In this document: positions 1 through 9,147 of the stretch, piece by piece
Position numbering within the stretch: the stretch's first letter is position 1
Layout of the letters: each line of letters opens with the position of its first letter
DNA from: Candidatus Methylopumilus universalis
GTDB taxonomy: Bacteria > Pseudomonadota > Gammaproteobacteria > Burkholderiales > Methylophilaceae
Length of the DNA stretch: 64,000 nt
NCBI RefSeq assembly: GCF_006365315.1
Contig: NZ_CP040968.1
Coordinates: 806,001 to 870,000, forward strand
Direction of reading: 5' to 3'
Notes under the pieces: generated by a model
What the model saw: the letters and a program-made list of their open reading frames with translations, nothing else
The model's database searches: none
What the model was told of the DNA's origin: nothing
Position numbers and translations under genes: made by a program

Positions 1-134
1 TTTTTGGCTTTTTCATCCTTATCCATCACATCATAAAACGCTTCAACGATGGCTCTTATTTGATTTGTGGCATCAGGCTCACCGCCTAAAAGATCAAAAA
101 GAGATTGCGGTGTTGACGCGGAGGGTTGAGACAT
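1..134 (-). CDS. Truncated haemoglobin-like (globin) protein, N-terminal part only
   Basis: About 44 residues read leftward from an ATG at 134 to the window edge; the rest lies outside. After a short Ser/Pro/Gln-rich lead the protein shows SLFDLLGGE and then IRAIVEAFYDVMDKD, which resembles the first helices of group II truncated haemoglobins (LYxxLGGE...VxxFYxxM). Such proteins bind haem and are linked to oxygen or nitric oxide handling; the haem ligands themselves are beyond the edge. The ATG shares one base with the purT stop codon (TAATG), so it is probably translated from the purT transcript. The family call rests on this short N-terminus only. Confidence 0.6.
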   Translation of the reverse strand, partial: MSQPSASTPQSLFDLLGGEPDATNQIRAIVEAFYDVMDKDEKAK

Positions 135-1330
135 TAAACAGATGTTTTAACGAGGGATGCTACTTTTTGGGCTCTTGCTCTTGCCTCACTTATATTATCA
201 GCAGATGCTAAAGCCACACCCATGCGTCGACGCTTAAATGAAGTGGGCTTACCAAAAAGTCTTAGATCTGATTCTGGAACTCCTAATGCTTTTTCAATAT
301 TTTCAAAATGAATACCATCTGCATCGTGATTACCATAAATCACAGCGCTCGCAGACGGACGGGTTAAAGTTGTATTCACTGGCAAACCTAAAATGGCACG
401 TGCGTGTAATTCAAATTCGTTCTGACATTGGCTCGCCATGGTTACCATGCCTGTGTCATGCGGTCTTGGGCTTACTTCTGAAAACCATACTTGGTCATCT
501 TTAATAAAGAGCTCCACACCAAATAAACCTAGACCACCTAAAGCATCCGTAATTTTTTTAGCAATATCGCGTGCTTTTTTTAATGCCACTTCATGCATGG
601 GTTGCGGTTGCCAACTCTCTACATAATCACCCTGCTCTTGTTTGTGTCCAATCGGCTCACAGAAGGTTGTTTCGATGCCACCCTTTTCGTTTTTGGCTCT
701 AACGGTCAGTAAAGTAATTTCATAATCAAAATCAATTTGACCTTCAACAATGACCACCCCCTTATCAACCCGTCCTGCTGACGCTGCATAATCCCAAGCG
801 TCTTTGACTTTCGATGTATCAGTGATACGTGATTGGCCTTTGCCAGAAGATGACATGGTAGGTTTCACAAAGCATGGATAACCAATCCCACTATCAATGG
901 CCTTTTGTAATTCATCTAAACTTTTAGCGAACGCAAATGGGGATGTAGGGAGCTTTAATTGATTAGAAGCTAAATCACGAATACCTTCGCGATTCATAGT
1001 AAGCTGAACAGCATTCACTGTTGGGATCACAATCGCATCACCACTTTTTTCAATTTGCGCTAAAACGTCAGTATTAATCGCTTCAATTTCAGGAACAATA
1101 TAATGGGGTTTTTCGAGTTTAACTAAATTTAAAAGGGCATCACCATTCGTCATATCAATAACATGGGATCGATGCGCAACCTGATGTCCCGGAGCATTCT
1201 CATAACGATCTACCGCAATGACTTCCACACCTAAACGCTGCAAAGCAATAATAACTTCTTTACCAAGTTCACCGCTTCCAAGAAGCATGACGCGTGTGGC
1301 ATTTGGGGATAGTGGGGTACCGATCTTCAT
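134..1330 (-). CDS. purT: Formate-dependent phosphoribosylglycinamide formyltransferase (GAR transformylase 2)
   Basis: 398 residues, close to the usual PurT length of about 390. It is an ATP-grasp enzyme that makes formyl-GAR from GAR, formate and ATP in purine synthesis. The N-terminal nucleotide fold starts with [12 protein letters not shown] (residues 14-25), and the ATP-grasp glycine loop SSGKGQS is at 161-167. The ending [15 protein letters not shown] is typical of the family. Using free formate fits a C1-metabolising organism but does not prove one. It starts at ATG 1330, and the stop overlaps the start of the next gene by one base. On the minus strand a TATTAT hexamer lies about 10 bases before the ATG with no clear Shine-Dalgarno sequence, so a very short or absent leader is possible. 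Confidence 0.95.
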   Translation of the reverse strand: MKIGTPLSPNATRVMLLGSGELGKEVIIALQRLGVEVIAVDRYENAPGHQVAHRSHVIDMTNGDALLNLVKLEKPHYIVPEIEAINTDVLAQIEKSGDAIVIPTVNAVQLTMNREGIRDLASNQLKLPTSPFAFAKSLDELQKAIDSGIGYPCFVKPTMSSSGKGQSRITDTSKVKDAWDYAASAGRVDKGVVIVEGQIDFDYEITLLTVRAKNEKGGIETTFCEPIGHKQEQGDYVESWQPQPMHEVALKKARDIAKKITDALGGLGLFGVELFIKDDQVWFSEVSPRPHDTGMVTMASQCQNEFELHARAILGLPVNTTLTRPSASAVIYGNHDADGIHFENIEKALGVPESDLRLFGKPTSFKRRRMGVALASADNISEARARAQKVASLVKTSV

Positions 1331-1379
1331 ACTTAAAATAATATCACGAGGGAGGGCTCTCTTTTGACTTCTTGGGATA

Positions 1380-1411
1380 AAAAAAGGGATTCAAAAATGA
1401 ATCCCTTTTAA
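1380..1411 (-). terminator. Intrinsic terminator after the response regulator gene
   Basis: A 12-bp perfect stem (1382-1393 with 1398-1409) closes on an AAAA loop. Read on the minus strand it is followed by a run of six T, as expected for the transcript leaving the response regulator. The purT start lies just beyond, so it separates the two units. Confidence 0.75.
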
Positions 1412-1554
1412 AAAAACCCTTTACTCGTGGAGTCGAGCGCGTCTCGTTATAAGCTTTAATGGCAAGTATTAAGACAAGACCACTTTAGCTTTTCCTTTTC
1501 AATCACGCCTGATCTTTACTCCCAAAATTGTTTAAGAATTCTTCCCGAAAACAT

Positions 1555-2196
1555 CTAATTTTTAATGATGCCCACTTTAATCGCATAACGAATGAGTTCA
1601 ATGGGGGTATTGATATTAAGCTTTTGCTTGATCATGGTTTGATAATTTGACACCGTCTTCGAACTTATATTAAGTGTCGATGCAATCGCGTCAATATCCA
1701 AGCCCTCAGCTAACAATCTAAATATCTCGAACTCACGCGCTGATAATTCATGAACAGGGTCTTGATTCCCTGAAATTGACTGCATGGCCATTTTCTTTGC
1801 GATCTCATCACTTAAGAACACATCGCCCTGGGTCACCGTTTCAATCGACTTCACTAAGTCATCCGCCAATGTATTTTTAGTCAAATAACCCTTAGCGCCT
1901 AACTTCAAGGCTTGGTTCGCAAATGATAAATCTTCATGCATGGATAAGACTAAAATTTTAGCCTTCTCATAGCGCATGAGTATGCGTCGAATACCTTCTA
2001 ACCCGCCCATGCCAGGCATAGACAAATCCATCACCATCACATCAGGCTTTAATTCACCAAAGATTTGGTATGCCTTCTCACCACTCTCAGCTTCCCCTAT
2101 CACCTCAAATAAAGGCTCCTGCTCAAGAAGACGCCTCACCCCTGCTCTTACGACAGCGTGATCATCCACTAAAACGATGGTTGTTTTTTTTTCCAT
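1555..2196 (-). CDS. NarL/FixJ-family response regulator (receiver + LuxR-type HTH)
   Basis: 213 residues, the normal size for a NarL/UvrY-type regulator. The receiver domain (about 5-120) carries the acidic pair D11-D12 and the phosphoacceptor D57 in VMVMDLSMPGMGG. The C-terminal LuxR-type DNA-binding domain (about 150-213) starts LSAREFEIFRLLAEGL and holds the recognition helix SSKTVSNYQTMIKQKL. The ATG follows directly on the stop codon of the kinase upstream, with no spacer, so the two are one operon and presumably cognate partners. The stimulus is not evident. An inverted repeat before the kinase and again before the TonB receptor at 4175-6577 is a candidate target. Confidence 0.92.
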   Translation of the reverse strand: MEKKTTIVLVDDHAVVRAGVRRLLEQEPLFEVIGEAESGEKAYQIFGELKPDVMVMDLSMPGMGGLEGIRRILMRYEKAKILVLSMHEDLSFANQALKLGAKGYLTKNTLADDLVKSIETVTQGDVFLSDEIAKKMAMQSISGNQDPVHELSAREFEIFRLLAEGLDIDAIASTLNISSKTVSNYQTMIKQKLNINTPIELIRYAIKVGIIKN

Positions 2197-3555
2197 TTAC
2201 TTTTTTCTTGTAATAGGTAATTGAATATTTAATTTAAGGCCGCGATTGATGTCACTCACGATGTTTATTTTTCCATGGATCTCATTAATACGTTCACGCA
2301 TGCCTGATAATCCAAAGCCATCGCGATGTGATTTACTAAAACCTACACCGTCATCATTCACCGCAATATCAATCAAAGCGCTAGATGTATTTTTTTTAAT
2401 GTAATCAATATGAATATCTACATTTTTCGCTTTTGCGTGCCTCGAAATATTCGTCAAACACTCCTGAATAATACGGTAGCTTGTAATAGATATCGTTTCA
2501 TTCATTTTAGGTAATGCTTTTAAGTTAATTTGATAACTAAGGTTAATTTTTGGGTGTCTTAATTGCCATGTGTTTAATAAATCTTTTAAAGCTTCTTCCA
2601 ATCCAAGTTCATGAAGGACCCCTAACTTCAGACTATTTAGCATGCCGCCCACGAGATTCATGAGATGTTTCGAGAGATCAGAGATCGCATTGACTGAGGG
2701 TTTAATCTTTGGGTAGTCCTTATTGGCTAATGCCTTTAATACAGCAGCGTCTGCATGAATGGCTGTCAGTGATTGCCCGAATTCGTCATGAAGGTCTCGT
2801 GCCAAACTCTTTCTCTCTTCTTCCTGAATGCGAATTAATTTTTGTGAGAGCTGGTGATTTTGTTCGATGCTGGTTCTTAATGTTCTAACCATGACATTAA
2901 ACTTGGTACTGATCGCGGATAATTCTGAAGTTTTTAAGTTAGGCATCTTCACTTTTAAATTACCAGACTCTAATTCAGTCAAAGCTTTCAAAATAAACTC
3001 CACAGGGCTTAATGCTCTAAACACAATCCACGCCACCAAAATATTCGTCAAAATAAAAAAAGCACCGGCGAGATAAAAGATGCCAGTGAACTGGTTCCAT
3101 ATCTCGCCAAATTCATAACTAGGGTCAGGGGTGATCACAATCGCACCCTTTGGCTGACCCAAGATCTCAACTGTTAATCGTTTAGGCTGCCACGGCTCTG
3201 AAAATAATCCCATGAAGCCTACAAACCAGTTAGGGGCTTGGTCGATTGCCTTGGCATGAGTCTCAGACACATTACTATCCACCAACTTACCATCTAAATT
3301 AAAGAACTCTATTTTGAGGTGTCGCATGTGCACCAGGCTCTGCAAATTAAGAGGCTTAAATTCACTCTCAATCGAGTAATACTTCGGATTCTTTAAAACA
3401 CCAATCTCAAATAAATAGAGCGCTAATTTTTCAGATGAGGCAACCTCAGCACGTACATTTTTCTTGGCGGTGTCTATCGCTAAAATGCCTCCTAGTATTA
3501 AGATAAGAAGCAATACCGCGTTAATAATCAAAATAAGACGAAGCTTTAAGCTCAA
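2197..3555 (-). CDS. Membrane sensor histidine kinase (HisKA_3 type)
   Basis: 452 residues. TM1 (about 5-28), a periplasmic sensing region (about 29-157), TM2 (about 158-180), a HAMP linker (about 181-233), the HisKA_3 phosphoacceptor box LARDLHDEFGQSL with His256, and a C-terminal ATPase with NISRHAKAKN (N box), NDDGVGF and GFGLSGMRERI. This is the NarX/UhpB-like class that pairs with NarL-type regulators, as here. The start is TTG at 3555, supported by AAGAAGGG seven bases before it. I do not recognise the periplasmic domain, so the signal is unknown. A perfect AGGAA/TTCCT palindrome lies about 58 bases upstream. Confidence 0.92.
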   Translation of the reverse strand: MSLKLRLILIINAVLLLILILGGILAIDTAKKNVRAEVASSEKLALYLFEIGVLKNPKYYSIESEFKPLNLQSLVHMRHLKIEFFNLDGKLVDSNVSETHAKAIDQAPNWFVGFMGLFSEPWQPKRLTVEILGQPKGAIVITPDPSYEFGEIWNQFTGIFYLAGAFFILTNILVAWIVFRALSPVEFILKALTELESGNLKVKMPNLKTSELSAISTKFNVMVRTLRTSIEQNHQLSQKLIRIQEEERKSLARDLHDEFGQSLTAIHADAAVLKALANKDYPKIKPSVNAISDLSKHLMNLVGGMLNSLKLGVLHELGLEEALKDLLNTWQLRHPKINLSYQINLKALPKMNETISITSYRIIQECLTNISRHAKAKNVDIHIDYIKKNTSSALIDIAVNDDGVGFSKSHRDGFGLSGMRERINEIHGKINIVSDINRGLKLNIQLPITRKK

Positions 3556-3612
3556 ACTCTAACCCTTCTTAGTATGTTTACTATTGTGACTTAATTGATA
3601 TCAAAGCATATC

Positions 3613-3625
3613 AGGAAAACTTCCT
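3613..3625. promoter_or_regulatory. Candidate operator: inverted repeat shared with the TonB receptor promoter
   Basis: AGGAA-AAC-TTCCT, a perfect 5-bp inverted repeat with a 3-bp centre, sits in the divergent gap between the kinase and the zinc-ribbon gene. Twelve of its 13 bases recur at 6663-6675 upstream of the TonB receptor. A related element, CTTTGGGAAG (about 3655-3664), lies nearby. A site for the adjacent response regulator is inference. Confidence 0.4.
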
Positions 3626-3711
3626 AAATAATTTTGGGATGAATTCATGGATAGCTTTGGGAAGATCGGTTTAAGATCGCAAGCTTATTTATTTGAATCA
3701 ACCTCACCATT

Positions 3712-4116
3712 ATGATTTGTTACGAATGTGGTCACCTCATCAATAAAGATTTTGCTAAGTTCTGTGATCATTGTGGATCAAGTTTAGAAACCAAACCAAC
3801 AAATGCCTCTCCAAAAAAAGAGATTAAAAAAAATATCAATGATGAGATAGATCAAGCCACGAACCTATTTCTATTATGGAATGCTTCGATTACTGCAACA
3901 TTTATTTTTTATATCATTTACATTGTGACAGATGGTTACATTTACCTCTTTCTTTTGGTACTCATGATGTTGACGATGTCTTGGATGCTTCTCTTAACGA
4001 AACTCCATGATCTAGTCCTAATAAAACATCAATCAACTAAGGAATTTATTTTTACGAATTTTGGAATGCCCATCATCGGTACCTTTTATTCCTTTATAAA
4101 ACTCACAAAAAAATAA
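3712..4116 (+). CDS. Small zinc-ribbon membrane protein of unknown function
   Basis: 134 residues. The N-terminus is a zinc ribbon with C3-x2-C6 and C18-x2-C21, followed by a lysine-rich stretch (about 34-44). Two hydrophobic segments follow, at about 52-72 and 76-96, and the tail is basic. The layout resembles many uncharacterised 'zinc-ribbon domain' membrane proteins; no enzymatic motif is visible. It is divergent from the two-component operon and convergent with the TonB receptor. I see no Shine-Dalgarno sequence before the ATG, but the ribbon begins at residue 3, which supports this start. Function unknown. Confidence 0.7.
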   Translation: MICYECGHLINKDFAKFCDHCGSSLETKPTNASPKKEIKKNINDEIDQATNLFLLWNASITATFIFYIIYIVTDGYIYLFLLVLMMLTMSWMLLLTKLHDLVLIKHQSTKEFIFTNFGMPIIGTFYSFIKLTKK

Positions 4117-4128
4117 AATCTAGGCAAT

Positions 4129-4155
4129 AAAAAAGGGAGCTTAAGCTCCCTTTTT
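4129..4155. terminator. Bidirectional intrinsic terminator
   Basis: AAAAAGGGAGCTT paired with AAGCTCCCTTTTT forms an almost continuous inverted repeat with T-runs on both strands. It lies between the convergent zinc-ribbon gene (+) and TonB receptor (-) and can end both transcripts. Confidence 0.85.
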
Positions 4156-4174
4156 AGTTCTTTAAATAAATATA

Positions 4175-6577
4175 TTATTTAAATTCGTATCTAACGCCTA
4201 ACCAGCCTGCGCGAGGCGCGCCAGGGGAAACAAAAGCTGCTCCTCTCCAAGAGTCAGTATTTGCATTAGCTGAATCACTAAATGTATTGCCTGTATCCGT
4301 AAATGCATTGACACCTAAACGTCCAGTTGTGTAGTAATCACTATCAAAGACATTAATCGCCTTAGCCCAAATCTTCCAACCGTTACCGAGATTATATTGT
4401 GAGTCTAGATTCACAATCGCAAATGCTGGAAGCTTTCCTTTAGCGCAAGGCGTATTATGAACTTCCTCACCTGCATCATATGTTTGGCATTCAGCCGAAT
4501 TAGCTTGATGTCCATTATTTTCATTGCCGTGCATATAACGACTTGAGAATGCGATTAAATTACCGCCAAAGCTCCATTCCGGGGTGATTTGGTATTGCGC
4601 TCTCAACTTAAGCTGATGTTTAGGAATGCCTGGTATAAAATTACCTTTCTTAACATTCAGCTCGTCATTATCGGTTCTTGATGAATTGGTTTCGTTAACT
4701 AAAGTAAAGTCAGTATCATATGTTGCCCTTATGTAACTATACGATGCGTTCCATGTTAGTTTATTGACAAGGCCGCTTAAACCAAGGTCTAAACCTTGTC
4801 TTTTGGTTCTACCAACGTTATTAAAGTAGCCGGCTGAATTGTTGGTTGTATTCGTGTAAACAAACTGAATATCGTTATGATTAACAGCTTGAAACACTGA
4901 TGCAGACCATTTCATATCGAATGGAAGTTTGCCTCTTGCGCCAAAATCATATGTCTTAGCTACGACTTGTTTTAAAGGTGGGTCACTTGCCATCGCATTA
5001 GGGAGTAGGCATGGGTTGGCTGGATCTGAACAACCTAATTCCATGGCTGAAGGCGCTCTTGCTGACTCACTATAAGAACCGAAAACGGTCACATTTTCAT
5101 TTGGCGTAAGTGTAAGACCTAAAGATGGGTTGATACGTTGAAATAGATGATTTCCACCCGAGTTAGAGTCTTTTGCGCCACTTAAATATAATTGGTCAGT
5201 ATTTTTCACTTCCGTCCTATTGTACCGTGCCGCTCCTGTCAGATGAATCACATCATTAAGGGATATCGTATCAGTTGCCAACAAATGGAATGTTTCCGTT
5301 TTTCCTTTAAAGGCTGTCGTTAATGTGAGTTCATCAGGGCTATTTGGCATTCTGGTAGCATCAAAACCTTCCATCTCATGCTCTGTTTGATTAAATCTTT
5401 GAATTGAACGATCAAAACCCGTGCCGACTATGAATTGATTTTTCTTGTCGAAAAGTTTCTGATTGAATGTTAATTGTCCTTGGACACCGTAACTATTAGA
5501 ACGCGTCCATGTTCTGTTATTTACGCCAGGGGCACATTGTTCACCAGCATTTAAATTATTATTACTTGCAAGAGTGTCTGAACTTGAACAAGTATTAGCG
5601 TTAGTTGAAGTGCTTAATGCTCCGGTATATTCATCATTTACATCACCGTTTAAAGTATTTCGATTAGATCTTCGATAGTAAGCATTCGCACTCGCCATCA
5701 CATCATTGTTAATCCAATGGGAGGCATTCAAAGTAAATTGGTTTAAGAAATTACGCGTTTGGTCAGGACGTGAATAGATTGCATCTCTGCCCTCTGATGA
5801 AATTATTGACTGAGGAACCAAGCCATTGCCAATCATATCGTTATTAACATTTAAATAACTTAAGTCAATCTTGGTTGACTCATTTTGCCAGCCCACCTTA
5901 CCGAAGGTTTGCTTGACTGTGGTAGGTGAATATTTTCTCCAACCATCTTCATCAAAATAATTAGCGCCTAGGTAGTAGTCGACAGAGCCATCTTTTGAAA
6001 CACCGCCATATTCAGCAGATACATTTTTACGACCCCAAGATCCGCCTGAAGCTTCGAGCGCAGCGCCTTGGTTAGTGCGGCCACTCTTAGTTTGAAGGGC
6101 GATAGCTCCACCGAGGGTATTTAAACCATAAAGTGGATTGGAACCCGGAATAAGTTGCATGCCTTGAATTGCAAATGATGGGATAAGATCCCAACGCACG
6201 GAGTCGCCAAAAGGCTCATTCACACGAACGCCATCTAAGAATACTGACAAACCTTGAGGATTGCCGTCTAATGGCGACGCTGAGTAACCTCTGAACGTGA
6301 CATCAGGCTGGAATGGATTACCTTGCGTCTCTTGAATGCTAACACTTTGCAAATTATTGTTAGCAAAATCAGCTATGGTGACACCCACTTGATTTTTTAA
6401 ATCCTCACGCTTTATCACCTGAATATTTGCAGGCACTAAATCAAGAGGTAATCCGATCGATGGAAGCGGGGTTGCGCTATAAACATTGATGGTGCTCGTT
6501 GTGAACTTTTCAGCGGCACCAAGAGAGGCTGAACTTGCAAGGGCTAAAGCAACGATTGCAGATAATTTTAGTTTCAT
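4175..6577 (-). CDS. TonB-dependent outer membrane receptor
   Basis: 800 residues from ATG 6577. A TTG nine bases further out is open, but GGAT about 9 bases before the ATG favours the inner start. It has a signal peptide (MKLKLSAIVALALASSASLG), then a plug domain with REDLKNQ..., DVTFRGY, GLSVFLDGVRVNEPFGD and NTLGGAIALQTKSG. A long beta-barrel with many alternating aromatic strands ends in GWLGVRYEFK. The usual terminal aromatic residue is here followed by one Lys. Several cysteine pairs fall in regions that look like extracellular loops. Such receptors import scarce ligands (siderophores, cobalamin, metals, sugars) using TonB energy; the ligand cannot be read from sequence, and no permease or binding protein adjoins it. 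An upstream palindrome is shared with the two-component operon. Confidence 0.93.
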   Translation of the reverse strand: MKLKLSAIVALALASSASLGAAEKFTTSTINVYSATPLPSIGLPLDLVPANIQVIKREDLKNQVGVTIADFANNNLQSVSIQETQGNPFQPDVTFRGYSASPLDGNPQGLSVFLDGVRVNEPFGDSVRWDLIPSFAIQGMQLIPGSNPLYGLNTLGGAIALQTKSGRTNQGAALEASGGSWGRKNVSAEYGGVSKDGSVDYYLGANYFDEDGWRKYSPTTVKQTFGKVGWQNESTKIDLSYLNVNNDMIGNGLVPQSIISSEGRDAIYSRPDQTRNFLNQFTLNASHWINNDVMASANAYYRRSNRNTLNGDVNDEYTGALSTSTNANTCSSSDTLASNNNLNAGEQCAPGVNNRTWTRSNSYGVQGQLTFNQKLFDKKNQFIVGTGFDRSIQRFNQTEHEMEGFDATRMPNSPDELTLTTAFKGKTETFHLLATDTISLNDVIHLTGAARYNRTEVKNTDQLYLSGAKDSNSGGNHLFQRINPSLGLTLTPNENVTVFGSYSESARAPSAMELGCSDPANPCLLPNAMASDPPLKQVVAKTYDFGARGKLPFDMKWSASVFQAVNHNDIQFVYTNTTNNSAGYFNNVGRTKRQGLDLGLSGLVNKLTWNASYSYIRATYDTDFTLVNETNSSRTDNDELNVKKGNFIPGIPKHQLKLRAQYQITPEWSFGGNLIAFSSRYMHGNENNGHQANSAECQTYDAGEEVHNTPCAKGKLPAFAIVNLDSQYNLGNGWKIWAKAINVFDSDYYTTGRLGVNAFTDTGNTFSDSANANTDSWRGAAFVSPGAPRAGWLGVRYEFK

Positions 6578-6662
6578 TGAGATCAATCCATACTATTTGA
6601 AGATGATGAGACTATAAGGAAGCCGTGAATAAATTTCAATCATTCGGGGCTTTAAAATGCAT

Positions 6663-6675
6663 AGGAAAACTTCCC
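6663..6675. promoter_or_regulatory. Candidate operator upstream of the TonB receptor
   Basis: AGGAAAACTTCCC, 86 bases before the receptor ATG, differs from the palindrome at 3613-3625 only in its last base. The following CGAAGAA makes CTTCCCGAAGA, which resembles CTTCCCGAAAA at 1541-1551 just after the response regulator gene. Regulation by that regulator is inferred. Confidence 0.4.
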
Positions 6676-6779
6676 GAAGAAAGCCCCCCCATTTATGCAA
6701 AAAATTATCATATAAATCAATGGATTAATGTGTTGCGAAAATGCTAGTTATTACCCATTTGTGTTGTAAAAAAACAACA

Positions 6780-8180
6780 CTATATTCGGCTTACAAAATT
6801 TACGTTCAAACCAAAATCTTTGGGCTTAGCTTGAAACTTAATATCGATACCAAAATTTGGCACAGAAGCTAATTCGTCACCAATAAAAATTAAGGGTAAA
6901 GACTCTCTTTCCCAAGGGGGTAAATCTGATTCCTGTAAAAGCTGCTTAATTTTTTTAGTGGGTCTTTTGGAGTCGGGTTTAAAAAATTCGCCGCCTTGTC
7001 GATTTCTAATAATTAATTTTTGATCATTCAAATGTTTAAAATTAATGCCCCTACCTTTTATTTTTTTAAAATTTAATTGGGTACCATTGGGCAATAAAAT
7101 TTCTGACTCCCCCTTCCAAATAATTTCATAATTTTTTTGGTCTTTTAAATCTTTTCGAACGATATAAATCTCATCTTTATAACGACGAATTTCATAATCT
7201 TTTGAGAGCTGTATTTTCAATTCCGCATCTTTTTTGGCCGTTAAAACCTGCCTTAATAACTCATCCAAAAGGTCCTTAGATGGCATTAATTGATGGTTTA
7301 ATTCAAGCCAATAACGTAATACATTTTTAGCTCTATAGTTTGATAATTTATCTAAAGTGTTTACTTTAATTTTTTGTCTATAATTACCTGATTTTAAACA
7401 ATTTTTTAAATCTATTTTTGCTAAATCATCGAGCAAATGTTGCGCTTCTGCTAAATGGGTTGAAGACCTAGAAATTACTTTAATAATATGATTAAATCTA
7501 TTCTTTAATATAGGTAAAACTTTTGATCTAATGAAATTTCGATCAAAATCAATATTCAGGTTACTTTCGTCCTCAATCCACTTTAATTGATGTTTTTTGG
7601 CATAACTTTCTATCTCAGTTCTTGAGGTGTTTAGTAGCGGTCTCCATAAGCGTCGGCTATAATCAAAATGCGCCATGGATGACAAACCCTTGACCCCTGC
7701 TCCCCGGATTAATTGTAATAAAAATGTCTCCGCTTGATCATCTGCATGATGTGCTAAAACCACTAAATCGGATTTAGATTTAAGAAGTTTTTCATAACGA
7801 AGTTGTCTTGCTTCCCCCTCAATTCCGAGTGACTTTTTTTGAGGTAATTTGATGTGATGTACCTCCAAAGGGATAGATAATTTCGTACATAACCTCTCAC
7901 AAAACTTGACCCACTTATCTGCATTTTTGCTCAAACCATGATGCACATGGCTGGCTTTTAAAGTGAAATTTTGGGTCTTTTGAAGTTGATGTATAAGATG
8001 TAAAAGAACCACCGAATCGATACCGCCACTTAAAGCGACCGTCATCGATTTAACTTTTTTGTGTGATGCCGATAAAGATACAAAACCTTTCTCGACTACA
8101 TCGAGTAAGGATAGTGGTTTAGTTTTTTTGGGGGTAGTAGCTGAAACTTTGTTACTTAGCGGTTTCTTTGAACTTGCCAT
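6780..8180 (-). CDS. tilS: tRNA(Ile)-lysidine synthase
   Basis: 466 residues. TilS uses ATP and lysine to convert C34 of the CAU-anticodon tRNA-Ile to lysidine, so that it reads AUA. The PP-loop motif SGGIDS is at residues 51-56. [21 protein letters not shown] and the linker and C-terminal domains follow in family order. An unusual Lys/Ser-rich extension of about 35 residues precedes the catalytic domain. Because of it the gene overlaps the 3' end of accA by 29 bases in another frame. No good internal Met lies before M46, so this start is the best available but not certain. Confidence 0.93.
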   Translation of the reverse strand: MASSKKPLSNKVSATTPKKTKPLSLLDVVEKGFVSLSASHKKVKSMTVALSGGIDSVVLLHLIHQLQKTQNFTLKASHVHHGLSKNADKWVKFCERLCTKLSIPLEVHHIKLPQKKSLGIEGEARQLRYEKLLKSKSDLVVLAHHADDQAETFLLQLIRGAGVKGLSSMAHFDYSRRLWRPLLNTSRTEIESYAKKHQLKWIEDESNLNIDFDRNFIRSKVLPILKNRFNHIIKVISRSSTHLAEAQHLLDDLAKIDLKNCLKSGNYRQKIKVNTLDKLSNYRAKNVLRYWLELNHQLMPSKDLLDELLRQVLTAKKDAELKIQLSKDYEIRRYKDEIYIVRKDLKDQKNYEIIWKGESEILLPNGTQLNFKKIKGRGINFKHLNDQKLIIRNRQGGEFFKPDSKRPTKKIKQLLQESDLPPWERESLPLIFIGDELASVPNFGIDIKFQAKPKDFGLNVNFVSRI

Positions 8181-9120
8181 AGCTAAGTAGACGTTCGTAT
8201 CTTAAATCGAGGAGTTGCTTTAAAGATTTCTTTTGCAGTTTTGTGAGGTGTTCTTTTAAGGATTTTCGGACAGTTTCCATAAGCTGATTAGGGTTGCGAT
8301 GTGCACCTCCTAGAGGTTCTGGAAGGATCGTATCGATCAAGCCTAATTCTTTTAAGCGGGTGGCTGTAATACCTAAAGTCTCAGCCGCAGTGGACGCCTT
8401 ATCCGCACTCTTCCATAAGATAGAGGCGCAACCCTCAGGGGAAATCACAGAATAAGTTGCAAATTGAAGCATGATGAGTTGATCGACGACACCCAGTGCT
8501 AAAGCCCCACCTGAGCCGCCTTCACCAATCACAATGCCAATGATAGGCACTTTTAACTCGGCCATGACATATAAGTTACGCGCAATGGCTTCAGATTGAC
8601 CGCGCTCTTCAGCGTTAATACCTGGATATGCACCTGGAGTATCGATCAAGGTCACAATAGGCACGTTGAATTTTTCGGCTAATTTATAAAGGCGTAAGGC
8701 TTTTCTATAACCTTCTGGCTTTGGCATACCAAAGTTGCGGTGTTGTCTTTCCTTCACATCGCGTCCCTTTTGATGCCCTATGACCATGACAGAAATACCT
8801 TCAAATAAAGCTAAACCACCCACAATTGCTGGGTCATCGGCAAACGCGCGATCACCATGCAACTCTTCAAAATCTGTGAAAAGTTTCTCAATATAATCAA
8901 GGGTATAGGGTCTTTGCGGGTGACGTGAAACTTGGGAGATTTGCCAAGCATTTAAATTGTCGTAGATCTCGTGGAGAAGCTTTTCAGTCTTACCTTCTAG
9001 CTGACTGAGTTCTTTTGAAATATCAAGATTCTTATTCTTGTCATGCGTCTCTTTGAGCTTCAGGGTCTGAGCTTCAAGTTCTGAGATTGGCTTTTCAAAA
9101 TCTAAATAACTAATTTTCAT
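8152..9120 (-). CDS. accA: Acetyl-CoA carboxylase, carboxyltransferase subunit alpha
   Basis: 322 residues against 319 in E. coli. With AccD it transfers the carboxyl group from biotin to acetyl-CoA, the first step of fatty acid synthesis. Visible hallmarks are the N-terminal coiled region (about 10-60), [48 protein letters not shown] (given here as the oxyanion-hole region, about residues 118-144), [15 protein letters not shown] and the [12 protein letters not shown] glycine loop. It sits between dnaE (28 bases upstream) and tilS (overlapping), a conserved neighbourhood in proteobacteria. Confidence 0.97.
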   Translation of the reverse strand: MKISYLDFEKPISELEAQTLKLKETHDKNKNLDISKELSQLEGKTEKLLHEIYDNLNAWQISQVSRHPQRPYTLDYIEKLFTDFEELHGDRAFADDPAIVGGLALFEGISVMVIGHQKGRDVKERQHRNFGMPKPEGYRKALRLYKLAEKFNVPIVTLIDTPGAYPGINAEERGQSEAIARNLYVMAELKVPIIGIVIGEGGSGGALALGVVDQLIMLQFATYSVISPEGCASILWKSADKASTAAETLGITATRLKELGLIDTILPEPLGGAHRNPNQLMETVRKSLKEHLTKLQKKSLKQLLDLRYERLLSYGKFKETAK

Positions 9121-9147
9121 AGATCTAAAGCTTTTAAAATCGGGAGA

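Noticed and set aside
1411-1554. Small RNA between the response regulator and purT
   Set aside because: A few short complementary stretches (for example CTCG...CGAG) but no promoter, conserved fold or clear 3' end.
6578-6779. Cobalamin riboswitch before the TonB receptor
   Set aside because: About 200 bases are available, but I could not find the conserved B12-box core or the expected helices.
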